The notes beneath the pieces are model-generated. The model was not told where the DNA came from, made no database searches, and saw nothing but the letters and a program-made list of their open reading frames with translations. Position numbers and translations under genes: made by a program. Shown piece by piece: positions 22,651 through 34,222 of a stretch of 64,000 nucleotides of DNA. The first letter of the stretch is position 1; each line of letters starts with the position of its first letter. Source of the DNA: Allium sativum (taxonomy: Eukaryota > Streptophyta > Magnoliopsida > Asparagales > Amaryllidaceae); NCBI GenBank assembly GCA_030737875.1, contig CM060910.1:247350427-247414426 (forward strand), in the 5' to 3' direction.

Positions 22651-22779
22651 AACAACTATTTTGAAAAAGAAATATTTGAAATAGAATATTTGAAAATAGA
22701 AATTTATGAAGCCGTGTTGATTAGATTGACGCCATTTTGACGTGAACGATATTTATATCGATTTTATTCATTTTGAAAT

Positions 22780-23000
22780 GAATTGAATTGAATTAAAAAC
22801 GATTTCGAAATGAATTGAACGGAAAATGATTTCGAAATGAATTGATTATAAAACAATTTAGAAATGAATTCGATTCAAATAGAAAACGAATTTGAATTGA
22901 ATCGAATAGAAAGCGAATTTGAATTGAATCGAATTGAAAACGAATTCGAATTGAATTGAAAGCAAATCGTAATGAATTCAAATTGAGTTGAAATTTGAAT
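22780..23000 (+). repeat. GAATTGAATCG-type degenerate repeat
   Basis: Repeated variations of GAATTTGAATTGAATCGAAT and AAAACGATTTCGAAATG over about 220 bp, present in all four LTRs. The frames give only repetitive Phe/Asn/Arg/Ser peptides on the antisense strand. Confidence 0.7.
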
Positions 23001-23757
23001 TGAATAGAAATGAATTTTAGAACGAATTTATAACAATTTTGATTTGAAATGGAAGTTGAAATTGCTTTTGAAACGAATTTAAAACTATTTATAAAATTCG
23101 TTTTAAATAGAAATCGACGAAATATTATATATTATATATATAATATAATGGCCTGAATAGAACGCGCCGCGCCGCGGCAGTTCGTGAATTTCGACCATTT
23201 ATTTCAAACGGACATTGCGGGAGATCCGACCGTCGGATTCTCTTAAAACCGGAACCATTGGGTTCGTATCAAAAAGAGCTTTCTAACGAATATTAGAAAT
23301 TAGAAATCTAACGGTTGGATTTGGAATTATGTCCAAATCAAATTTGAAAAAGGTCGTTGTAAGTGCAGTTCGATGACCGTTGAAGGAAATCGACTGTACG
23401 GGCCTTGATAAAATTATTAAAAATAGTAATAATTTGTGTAAAATCATAAGAAATGATTTGAGAAGAATTGGGATGAAAAACTCCATATTTGAAAAGATAA
23501 AAATAGATTTTTATCGAATTGAACTAGTTTTGAACTAGAATTATAATTCTATTTATTTTTAAATAAATAAATTGAATTCGAAAAGGGTTTTAAAAATAAC
23601 CAAAATTTCCAATGATTGCATTGGAATGGATTTGAATCGAAATTGTCTTCGGAATATTTCGATGTTGAAATTTGTGATTATACAGGTGTTGTTATGGAAA
23701 TTTGAAAGATATATATTTATATCGTTATTTCCAATACGACATTTGTTAATCGTAGAA

Positions 23758-24450
23758 TTTGATATTGAATATAAGCCGATATATTTTCTATTCAGTGCCT
23801 TGTATTGAATATCAAATGTGATTTGGGTTTGTCGTGAATGGTGTCTTCACTAACACTGTTCTTGAACCCAGTTGAGAAAAGATTAAATCTTTTTATTTAG
23901 ATTTAATGAAGTGTACCAATTAAATAATATTTAATTGAAATTGAATTGATATTGATTTTTGGGTTTATTGTGAACAGTGTTTTAAATAACACTTGTTCTT
24001 TAACCCGATAATTAATGAATGTGACTTTGGGTTTATTGTGAACGGTGTTTTTAAATGACACGGATTCTTTAACCCAGTTAACGATTAAAACTAAGTGGGG
24101 TTTTAATGAATCTTTAATTAGATTGAAATGGTCGAGAATGGAGTATCACTAGTTTTGCTCCAGGCGATAGTTAAATCTTTAATTAGATTTGAACGTGAAA
24201 TGGTAATTGAATTTACCGATAACACCGTGGTGTTAGATATGAAGTACTACCAGTTTTACTTCATGGGATGAATAGGTTGGGATTGGGAAATTAAAACAAG
24301 TGATTACTTCGGTAAGTTTCGTTAATCTCGACTAGTTTGGATTGATATTCAAAAATAGATTAAAGAATAAATTCAAGAAATTTATCTTGGATAAAATTAA
24401 TGGGAACCTTTCCCTATGAATGTGAAATTAGAAACTAACTGTCGGTTAGC
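23758..24450 (+). other. Train of about fifteen small hairpins in LTR 1
   Basis: Successive inverted repeats with little space between: 23758-23816 (18-nt arms, two mismatches), 23825-23869 (GGGTTT/GAACCC outer, GTGT/ACAC inner), 23882-23907 (ATTAAATC/GATTTAAT), 23917-23937 (CAATTAAAT/ATTTAATTG), 23961-24006 and 24029-24075 (paralogues of the second), 24084-24107 (ATTAAAAC/GTTTTAAT), 24139-24162, 24170-24194, 24202-24217, 24221-24234 (AACACC/GGTGTT), 24239-24264 (ATGAAGTA/TACTTCAT), 24402-24414 and 24435-24449 (CTAAC/GTTAG). Copies in LTRs 2-4 start at about 31349, 38987 and 46579. Confidence 0.65.
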
Positions 24451-25340
24451 CAAGCAGAATGGTTTTCTGGATATTGATCTGATGTTGGTTTCGGCCTTCG
24501 GGGTTAATATTTGGGGAATTATTCTCTTGATTAATTTACGGTTAGTGACTAATGAATTGGAATGAGGCGTATGTTGTGTTTATGTAACACTTATTTAAAA
24601 TATACGCGAGTTATTCGCAAAGACCGGGTTTATCCCATTCTGAATAACTGATACGATGATAAGTCGAAGATGAAGACGGTGGTCGAAGACCAGAAGTCTC
24701 CACGTCGTTTGGGTGATTACTGATGATCTTGATTGGGCTGTACATCCAAGAAGATGGAAACAGTTGGTGATCGTCCAGACGTACTTGGAGATCGATGGAT
24801 ATGCGGGGTACTAGGTGCCTCCAGTTTCGTTCAGACCCAGAACGGACTTGTAAATGGACGGTGTGTCTGACATGGGATTTTAGTCCGTGTGATTGATATC
24901 TATTAAATATATATCTGTTTGGCGGCGGAGAATTTATTCTCTTGCTTAACGCCCTTCTCTGAGACGTACGAGCTCAGGGGTTATATATTGATGGATATCA
25001 ATCGCATGGAGTGAATTGCCTGTGTGGCATGCTAAGTGGCAAATGATCAAGGCTTCTGTTGAAAAGCAAAGTCTTGTGGTTGATGATCAAAGCACGGCCT
25101 TTGTGGCGTAGCTTTGTGTAACGTTGATTCGTGAGTATCACACCCGCTATGAACTAAAAACGGGAGACGGACCTCAGGGAGGACATGCGTTTCTTTCTAG
25201 TTAGGAGTGGCGTCAGTGCTTGAACTGGCTGACGAGTTTGACTCATGTGGATATTGCTTATTATTACTTGCTGAAAAGCGAGGCGCCTCGTGATATCGAT
25301 TTCGGCCGATGCTTCTGGTCGGCTGACGGGCCAGGCTTAC

Positions 25341-25459
25341 GCCCCAAAGGGCGGGGAAACGTAGTGTTCAGGCATAATAATCCACATCGGTGGACCGGCC
25401 CTGACGATCCAAGGGGCAGTTGCGGCTGTTCCTGAGGGGCGGACTAGAGCGTCTCGAAT
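25341..25459 (+). other. 119-nt GC-rich conserved block (LTR 1 copy)
   Basis: Two differences from the LTR Z copy (378-496). Other array copies: 32932-33050, 40570-40688, 48172-48290. A 71-residue frame (25220-25435) covers part of it, but the block is conserved in bases across its stop codon, so coding is not the likely reason. Confidence 0.7.
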
Positions 25460-25677
25460 CGGTTGAGGATCTTGCCCCTAGCCTCGGTTCATACCATAAA
25501 TGATAACCCAACTTCCAATACGACATTTGCGGTTTTAATTGTAGAACTAGTATGGCGACATGATATATGGTACCCATGCCGCCTATGATTGATACTTATG
25601 ATTTGAAGTTGTTTTATACACTATGCACTTATTATAGTATCAAATGATTTGTTTTAAAACGTATCAAGCATTCTTTG

Positions 25678-25747
25678 GCTGTTATAAGGGAAAACCCTAT
25701 CCTCGGCTGCGTTGCATTGTGTGATGGGACCTGGGTCTTATAACAGC
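25678..25747 (+). other. Hairpin with perfect 11-bp arms (LTR 1)
   Basis: GCTGTTATAAG and CTTATAACAGC enclose 48 nt. LTR Z has the paired change to GCCGTTATAAG / CTTATAACGGC. LTRs 3 and 4 each carry one arm mutation (GTTACAAG; TTATAAAGG). LTRs A and B have shorter inverted repeats at the equivalent place. Confidence 0.6.
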
Positions 25748-26265
25748 TTCATTTTTCTTTATTTAGCATTGCGCTGTTTGTTTTGTGCACTGGTATTCTT
25801 GGGAGGAAACCCGTTCCGTGTTATACGGCGTGGTCCCTTGATTTACCAATCTTTAAAATAAAGATTAACTGTTTTAGTTCTCACACCAGTCACATGACTG
25901 ACCTGGAGTTTATTGTTTTAACCTAAACTCTGGGTGCCCTTATTTTGACACGGGCAGCTAGTAGTTTTGGTTTTGCAGATTTATATTCACAGGATCCTGG
26001 TTTACAGCTGGAACGATATCCGGAAAGCTTTGTATCCATATATCTACTTCTAGTTGTGTATTGTATTATTTTCCGCTGCTATGTATTTAAATGTAATTTA
26101 AATCTCTGATATTTCTGTGTAATATTCATTTATACTCTATATATTCTTGTAATCTGATGCATTGTTGTAATATACAGTGAAATGTTCTTTTATATGCGTT
26201 CTGTTGTGGCTTGTTCTCGAACTATCCGACGCTTTCCTTTACGGGGAAGTTACGGGTTTTACAGT

Positions 26266-26277
26266 TGGTATCAGAGC
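26266..26277 (+). promoter_or_regulatory. Primer-binding site 1 (initiator Met tRNA)
   Basis: TGGTATCAGAGC, the exact 12-nt complement of the plant tRNA-iMet 3' end, two bases after the LTR. Confidence 0.95.
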
Positions 26278-26498
26278 GAGGTTTACAAAGCTCAGAGAAC
26301 GAGACACGTTAGAACCATATGAAAGAATTCATCAGATATTGGATTAGCAATATCCAATGGAATGACTCGTTAGAGATGGGATCAGTAGTATCGTAGAACG
26401 AGTGTGAAGAGAATATTTTTAAAATGAAAACAATTTTTGTTTTGAAAATTTAAATCAACTATTCGTATTTGATTATTTATTCTAGATTGATTAGGACA

Positions 26499-26565
26499 AT
26501 CCAGTATATAAAGATTTTGCATATACGCCTTGCAAACGTGTATTTGAAGTTTTAATATACTGGAT
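26499..26565 (+). other. 11-bp-arm inverted repeat upstream of the dimer-type hairpin
   Basis: ATCCAGTATAT (26499-26509) and ATATACTGGAT (26555-26565) are perfect complements around 45 nt. E1 keeps ATATACTAGAT and a weaker partner, so this stem is only partly conserved. Confidence 0.5.
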
Positions 26566-26599
26566 AGATATAGAATCACACTCTAGTCGCCCGAAGATG

Positions 26600-26630
26600 A
26601 TTCTGATGATAGTTCGAACATCATCAGAAT
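26600..26630 (+). other. Candidate dimer-initiation hairpin, internal 1
   Basis: ATTCTGATGAT (26600-26610) pairs perfectly with ATCATCAGAAT (26620-26630). The 9-nt loop AGTTCGAAC contains the 8-nt palindrome GTTCGAAC. It starts 334 nt downstream of the PBS. Identical copies lie in the other two units; E1 has the homologue with a different palindrome. Confidence 0.6.
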
Positions 26631-27274
26631 TGGTATTCGTGTTTCAAAGGTGTGATATCTATATATTTCCTATTGACTGGTGTGAGAACCAAAAAATTAG
26701 ATAAGGCCTATTGTTGTGATTTGGCATCAAAAACATGATTTTTGTATATGTATCAAAATTATGAATTTGAAACGTTAATCCACTAATTGATTGATGTTTG
26801 TGTTGTTTGTTTATTTGTTTGCTAATTTTGAACCATTATTCCTAATATAACCAAATATTGAATTGTATTGAAATTTGGTCGCATTTGCTTGCATATACCT
26901 ATACTTACATTGAACAAGTCATAGCAAGGAGGCTAGAGCAGAGAATAAATTTTGTTTGCCCGACAAATAGGTACATGTTTACTACATAATTTCCTGTTTT
27001 GTTTGGGTGATGATGATTTTATGAGCCTATTGGCTAGCCGCTTGGCTTTTTCTTTTTCTTTTTGAGATCTGAAGGACCGGGGAAGCTATTTGAAATTCCC
27101 CGATGCTCCCATTGCAGGGGAGATTATGGCGAAATTTTTCGAAAATTTAGGGTGTTAGCCAAATTTTGAAAATTCTCAGAAACTAAAGAGTTGGAGAATG
27201 GAAGCCAGATCGAGCGTAGAGTTGATTAATCAAACCACTTTCGACTTTGTTCCATTTCGGGGACGAAAAGTTTT

Positions 27275-27286
27275 AAGTGGGGGAGA
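27275..27286 (+). promoter_or_regulatory. Polypurine tract 1
   Basis: AAGTGGGGGAGA, one base before the TG of LTR 2. Confidence 0.95.
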
Positions 27287-28990
27287 TTGTAACAACCCGA
27301 AAATCTGGGCCAGTTTAAAATTTTTATTTTGGCAATTTTAGCGAATTTTGATTATTTAAAATGAATTATTTTAAATAATATCGACGAGAAATTTATTATG
27401 AATATAAATAGAACGTATATATTTATGCGCGTCGTCGTTAGAATATAAATATTTATATATAATTATAAATAGAATTGAAAATGGCGCGGTAGTTCGATAA
27501 TTCGATTTCAAACTTCAATTGAATGTACCGGGTGCAAAACAATCCGGATTTTAGTGAAACCAAAAACATTAGGATCTAATTGGAAATATCTTTCCAACGA
27601 TTCTGAAAAAATCAAGACTTCATAGCGGGAATCAAAAGATATGTCCAGTTGAAAATTCTGAATAGTCGCTATGGAATTCAGGCCCTTAAAAATGAACATT
27701 TTGCAAACGACCTCGGATTTCGACGAAACCAGTTTTGTTGGGTCCGTGATGTCAAATCATTGCTAGGTTTCAAATTTCATAATTTTTCGAATCAATATGT
27801 GAGCGTGGCAAAAGAAAACGCGTTTGACCAGTTTCAGTAGATTTTAATCGACTGGAAAATGGCCATTTTTCTAACGGTCTCAGAATTCGACGAAACTAGT
27901 TTTGTTAGGACCGTATCGTCAATACGAAGATAGAAATAATTTTTCTGGAATTTTTAGATACTGTGTGTGGCCCCGGTAATTTGAAATGTACGTTCAAACA
28001 GAATATATTAAGATTTATATTTTAAATTCAATGGAAACTAGTCGTATGGATCGAATTGGCCTACGATATATATCCCATTGTATTCGGAATAGGGGTATTA
28101 AGCTTGGGGTGACAGTCGCTGGGTTTGAAAAGGAGTTCGTGATGATTTTAACTTTTAAAACGAATTAAATATAATATAATATTATATATATTAGCCGGTC
28201 AAAATAACCCTAGCTCATTAAATCGTGGTCAAACCACATTCCTTAGGCCGCCGCTACTCCCAAACGACGACGATTTTTCTTCCAAGCTTCTTCCTCATTT
28301 TCCCTTCAATCTACTTCAAGAATTTCGAAACTCAATATATGAAATCGATCAGCTCTTCGAGCTCTTCCCCTTCAACGGTGGTGATGGTGATTGGAGCTGC
28401 GGATCGACAAGAATTGGGCGTCAAAGTAGATGACTTTAGGGCTGCCGTGTGGGCCCTAGAGGGGTGCGAGTCGCCCCCTGTTCACGGCGGAGGTGGAGGT
28501 CGGGTAAGGCTTTGAAGTGATGAACTCCGATCAATGGCAGGTGGCTTCAAGGAGGCGCACGGTGGAGGTTTAATTTTGGTGCGATGGGTTCTTTCGTTCA
28601 GGCATGCGAAGAAGAACAGGAAAGGGGGGGACCTGCTATCACGTGATTAGGGGTGGGTTTTATTTTTAATGAATTATTTAATTAAATTATAACTATTTCA
28701 AATTGTGATTAACACGGTAATTATCATATCTTCTTTGTACGAGGTCAGAATGACGAACGGTCAGTTGCGTTGGATTCGCAACGACGAGCGCTACAACATG
28801 AAACTAACTAGGACTGAAAGGGGCCAAATAAAAATATGAGGAGAATTTAAATCCAAACAGTTCAGAAACAGAAAAGGTACGATTTTTCTATAGAAAAAAA
28901 ATATGATTTTTGTTTATATAGTTATGTTATAAAGAAACGGTTTTGATATATAATTTTAGCTAATGAACAACATGGTTCTATTTTTAATTA

Positions 28991-29128
28991 TAATCGAAAA
29001 GAATAGATTTTTATAATCGAAAAGAATAGATTTTTATAATCGAAAAGAATAGATTTTTATAATCGAAAAGAATAGATTTTTATAATCGAAAATAATAGAT
29101 TTTTATAATCGAAAAGAATAGATTTTTA
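28991..29128 (+). repeat. 23-bp minisatellite, 6 copies (LTR 2)
   Basis: Same unit as in LTR 1; the fifth copy has a variant (AATAATAG). Confidence 0.9.
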
Positions 29129-31348
29129 TATATTGAACTTCGAAATAAAAATATGATTTTTATATATGGAATAGCGAAGTAAAAATTCGATTTTTACATA
29201 GGTAGTGAAAGCGGACAACGAAGGTAACAAAAGGCGGGAACGAAGAAGGTTTCTGCAAAAGAAGAGCCGTGGAGCTAGGATAGCTATCTGTGAGAATTTC
29301 TCACCTTTCAATTTCTTTTTCTAGTTATATATATATATACTAGGATGTAGACGGTGCTTAGTAGCACCCGACACAATCGTCCACAGACCATGGACTTGTT
29401 TATTTGGTTGCATAGATTAGTTATATAATGTGATTTGAATTTGGTTGTTTGGTGATTTTGATTGATGTGTGAATGGCGTGGGCCTTCACTAGACCGGGGA
29501 TAAGGCTAGGCCTCGTCCCGTTTCTAGTATCGTGCCGTTATGCCGCCGAAATTTTCTAAAATATGTTAGAAAAATAAAAATATCATTTTATTTAAAGAAT
29601 GAACTGAATAGAAATTCATTTGTTGAAATAAAATGTTTTATCGTTAAAAATATAATTTTTAACGTGAATGTGAATAAATATTCATTTACAAACCAGAGGT
29701 TTGTTTATGTACACCTATTTGAATGACATTGATTGGGACGATAAATTTCACACATCGCCCAACTGCACAAATAAAATATGTGTTTGATTGTTTGAAACCC
29801 CACACGGGTGTTAGGATGAAATTTGAAGTTCACTCATCCTAATTGATTAAATATGTCGATCGATCGATCGATTGACAGGCTGTTATAAGCGTTAGATATC
29901 TATATTTGATGCTTATACAGTGTAGTGCACTTTGGTTGATGGTTGATTATTTTTCAATGCTATTATACATGTGTTGTATGAAAATCCATATAATTAACTT
30001 TATATGGTAATTGATTGGGCCTCATTCCAATTTGAAAAATAAAGAAGATTATAAAATAAAAGTTCATGTGTTGACAGTACTCATCCATTGAGATTGGTCA
30101 TGTGTTGAACGAAATATTTTAGTAATAAAATTTACATCTTTATCAATATAAAATAAAAGTTCATGTGTTGACAGTACTCATCCATTGAGATTGGTCATGT
30201 GTTGAACGAAATATTTTGATAATAACAACTATTTTGAAAAAAAAAATATTTGAAATAGAATATTTGAAAATAGAAATTTATGAAGCCGTGTTGATTAGAT
30301 TGACGCCATTTTGACGTGAACGATATTTATATCGATTTTATTCATTTTGAAATGAATTGAATTAAAAACGATTTCGAAATGAATTGAACTGAAAACGATT
30401 TCGAAATGAATTGATTATAAAACAATTTAGAAATGAATTCGATTCAAATAGAAAACGAATTTGAATTGAATCGAATAGAAAGCGAATTTGAATTGAATCG
30501 AATTGAAAACGAATTCGAATCGAATTGAAAGCAAATCGTAATGAATTCAAATTGAGTTGAAATTTGAATTGAATAGAAATGAATTTTAGAACGAATTTAT
30601 AAAGAAGAATTCAATTTTGATTTGAATTGAAATGGAAGTTGAAATTGCTTTTGAAACGAATTTAAAACTATTTATAAAATTCGTTTTAAATAGAAATCGA
30701 CGAAATATATTATATATATATATTATATATATAATATAATGGCCTGAATAGAACGCGCCGCGCCGCGGTAGTTCGTGAATTTCGACCATTTATTTCAAAC
30801 GGACATTGCGGGAGATCCGACCGTCGGATTCTCCTAAAACCGGAACCGTTGGGTTCGTATCGAAAAGAGCTTTCTAACGAATATTAGAAATTAGAAATCT
30901 AACGGTTGGATTTGGAATTATGTCCAAATCAAATTTGAAAAAGGTCGCTGTAAGTGCAGTTCGATGACCGTTGAAGGAAATCGACTGTACGGGCCTTGAT
31001 AAAATTATTAAAAATAGTAATAATTTGTGTAGAATCATAAGAAATGATTTGAGAAGAATTGGGATGAAAAACTCCATATTTGAAAAGATAAAAATAGATT
31101 TTTATCGAATTGAACTAGTTTTGAACTAGAATTATAATTCTATTTATTTTTAAATAAATAAATTGAATTCGAAAAGGGTTTTAAAAATAACCAAAATTTC
31201 CAATGATTGCATTGGAATGGATTTGAATCGAAATTGTCTTCGGAATATTTCGATGTTGAAATTTGTGATTATACAGGTGTTGTTATGGAAATTTGAAAGA
31301 TATATATTTATATCGTTATTTCCAATACGACATTTGTTAATCGTAGAA

Positions 31349-32041
31349 TTTGATATTGAATATAAGCCGATATATTTTCTATTCAGTGCCTTGTATTGAA
31401 TATCAAATGTGATTTGGGTTTGTCGTGAATGGTGTCTTCACTAACACTGTTCTTGAACCCAGTTGAGAAAAGATTAAATCTTTTTATTTAGATTTAATGA
31501 AGTGTACCAATTAAATAATATTTAATTGAAATTGAATTGATATTGATTTTTGGGTTTATTGTGAACAGTGTTTTAAATAACACTTGTTCTTTAACCCGAT
31601 AATTAATGAATGTGACTTTGGGTTTATTGTGAACCGTGTTTTTAAATGACACGGATTCTTTAACCCAGTTAACGATTAAAACTAAGTGGGGTTTTAATGA
31701 ATCTTTAATTAGATTGAAATGGTCGAGAATGGAGTATCACTAGTTTTGCTCCAGGCGATAGTTAAATCTTTAATTAGATTTGAACGTGAAATGGTAATTG
31801 AATTTACCGATAACACTGTGGTGTTAGATATGAAGTACTACCAGTTTTACTTCATGGGATGAATAGGTTGGGATTGGGAAATTAAAACAAGTGATTACTT
31901 CGGTAAGTTTCGTTAATCCCGACTAGTTTGAATTGATATTCAAAAATAGATTAAAGAATAAATTCAAGAAATTTATCTTGGATAAAATTAATGGGAACCT
32001 TTCCCTATGAATGTGAAATTAGAAACTAACTGTCGGTTAGC
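31349..32041 (+). other. Hairpin train in LTR 2
   Basis: Equivalent of 23758-24450. The H5 hairpin reads GAACCGTGT opposite ACACGG, which pairs better than the GAACGGTGT of LTR 1. Confidence 0.6.
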
Positions 32042-32931
32042 CAAGCAGAATGGTTTTCTGGATATTGATCTGATGTTGGTTTCGGCCTTCGGGGTTAATA
32101 TTTGGGGAATTATTCTCTTGATTAATTTACGGTTAGTGACTAATGAATTGGAATGAGGCGTATGTTGTGTTTATGTAACACTTATTTAAAATATACGCGA
32201 GTTATTCGGAAAGACCGGGTTTATCCCATTCTGAATAACTGATACGATGATAAGTCGAAGATGAAGACGGTGGTCGAAGACCAGAAGTCTCCACGTCGTT
32301 TGGGTGATTACTGATGATCTTGATTGGGCTGTACACCCAAGAAGATGGAAACAGTTGGTGATCGTCCAGACGTACTTGGAGATCGATGGATATGCGGGGT
32401 ACTAGGTGCCTCCGGTTTCGTTCAGACCTAGAACGGACTTGTAAATGGACGGTGTGTCTGACATTGGATTTTAGTCCGTGTGATTGATATCTATTAAATA
32501 TATTTCTGTTTGGCGGCGGAGAATTTATTCTCTTGCTGAACGCCCTTCTCTGAGACGTACGAGCTCAGGGGTTATATATTGATGGATATCAATCGCATGG
32601 AGTGAATTGCCTGTGTGGCATGCTAAGTGGCAAATGATCAAGGCTTCTGTTGAAAAGCAAAGTCTTGTGGTTGATGATCAAAGCACGGCCTTTGTGGCGT
32701 AGCTTTGTGTAACGTTGATTCGCGAGTATCACACCCGGTATGAACTAAAAACGGGAGACAGACCTCAGGGAGGACATGCGTTTCTTTCTAGTTAGGAGTG
32801 GCGTCAGTGCTTGAACTGGCTGACGAGTTTGACTCATGTGGATATTGCTTATTATTACTTGCTGAAAAGCGAGGCGCCTCGTGATATCGATTTCGGCCGA
32901 TGCTTCTGGTCGGCTGACGGGCCAGGCTTAC

Positions 32932-33050
32932 GCCCCAAAGGGCGGGGAAACGTAGTGTTCAGGCATAATAATCCACATCGGTGGACCGGCCCTGACGATC
33001 CAAGGGGCAGTTGCGGCTGTTCCTGAGGGGCGGACTAGAGCGTCTCGAAT
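32932..33050 (+). other. 119-nt conserved block (LTR 2 copy)
   Basis: Same sequence as 25341-25459. Confidence 0.7.
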
Positions 33051-33857
33051 CGGTTGAGGATCTTGCCCCTAGCCTCGGTTCATACCATAAATGATAACCC
33101 AACTTCCAATACGACATTTGCGGTTTTAATTGTAGAACTAGTATGGCGACATGATATATGGTACCCATGCCGCTTATGATTGATACTTATGATTTGAAGT
33201 TGTTTTATACACTATGCACTTATTATAGCATCAAATGATTTGTTTTAAAACGTATCAAGCATTCTTTGGCTGTTATAAGGGAAAACCCTATCCTCGGCTG
33301 CGTTGCATTGTGTGATGGGACCTGGGTCTTATAACAGCTTCATTTTTCTTTATTTAGCATTGCGCTGATTGTTTTGTGCACTGGTATTCTTGGGAGGAAA
33401 CCCGTTCCGTGTTATACGGCGTGGTCCATTGATTTACCAATCTTTAAAATAAAGATTAACTGTTTTAGTTCTCACACCAGTCACATGACTGACCTGGAGT
33501 TTATTGTTTTAACCTAAACTCTGGGTGCCCTTATTTTGACACGGGCAGCTAGTAGTTTTGGTTTTGCAGATTTATATTCACAGGATCCTGGTTTACAGCT
33601 GGAACGATATCCGAAAAGCTTTGTATCCATATATCTACTTCTAGTTGTGTATTGTATTATTTTCCGCTGCTATGTATTTAAATGTAATTTAAATCTCTGA
33701 TATTTCTGTGTAATATTCATTTATACTCTGTATATTCTTGTAATCTGATGCATTGTTGTAATATACAGTGAAATGTTCTTTTATATGCGTTCTGTTGTGG
33801 CTTGTTCTCGAACTATCCGACGCTTTCCTTCACGGGGAAGTTACGGGTTTTTACAGT

Positions 33858-33869
33858 TGGTATCAGAGC
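33858..33869 (+). promoter_or_regulatory. Primer-binding site 2
   Basis: TGGTATCAGAGC two bases after LTR 2. Confidence 0.95.
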
Positions 33870-34191
33870 GAGGTTTACAAAGCTCAGAGAACAAGACACG
33901 TTAGAACCATACGAAAGAATTCATCAGATATTGGATTAGCAATATCCAATGGAATGACTCGTTAGAGATGGGATCAGTAGTATCGTAGAACGAGTGTGAA
34001 GAGAATATTTTTAAAATGAAAACAATTTTTGTTTTGAAAATTTAAATCAACTATTCGTATTTGATTATTTATTCTAGATTGATTAGGACAATCCAGTATA
34101 TAAAGATTTTGCATATACGCCTTGCAAACGTGTATTTGAAGTTTTAATATACTGGATAGATATAGAATCACACTCTAGTCGCCCGAAGATG

Positions 34192-34222
34192 ATTCTGATG
34201 ATAGTTCGAACATCATCAGAAT
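34192..34222 (+). other. Candidate dimer-initiation hairpin, internal 2
   Basis: Identical to 26600-26630, palindromic loop GTTCGAAC. Confidence 0.6.

Larger units (their letters stand above)
19703..26263 (+). mobile_element. Array LTR 1 (6561 bp)
   Basis: Begins TGTAACAATCCGAAAATCTG and ends ACGGGTTTTACA before the PBS. It has the U3 repeats, TATA box (20598-20608), GC-rich leader, GTGAG hairpin (21723-21737), 23-bp minisatellite (7 copies), the GTCCACAGACTATGGAC hairpin (21820), a 97-bp tandem duplication (22478-22650), the hairpin train (23758-24450), the 119-nt block, the 11-bp-arm hairpin (25678-25747) and a TGTAAT-rich, poly(A)-like tail (26080-26200). It is the most divergent of the four LTRs: it lacks a 6-bp GGAGGT duplication, a CGAT unit, and an AAAGAAGAATTC insertion shared by LTRs 2-4. 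Confidence 0.9.
26264..27287 (+). mobile_element. Array internal domain 1 (1024 bp, non-coding)
   Basis: Runs from the end of LTR 1 to the start of LTR 2 with PBS at 26266-26277 and PPT at 27275-27286. No frame exceeds about 65 residues and none shows gag, protease, RT, RNase H or integrase motifs. Two strong inverted repeats lie 230-365 nt after the PBS (26499-26565 and 26600-26630). Almost the same length and landmarks as the E1 internal domain, so the RNA itself seems to be what is kept. It probably carries packaging and priming signals only; that is inference. Confidence 0.9.
27288..33855 (+). mobile_element. Array LTR 2 (6568 bp)
   Basis: From TGTAACAACCCG to GGGTTTTTACA. Near-identical to LTRs 3 and 4. 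It shares the GGAGGT duplication, the extra CGAT and the AAAGAAGAATTC insertion with them, but like LTR 1 it reads CAGAGGTTTG (about 29693) where LTRs 3 and 4 read CAGACGGTTTG. Minisatellite: 6 copies. Confidence 0.9.

Noticed and set aside
25220..25435. 71-residue frame conserved in the four array LTRs
   Set aside because: Conservation is at the base level and extends beyond the stop; no family recognised.
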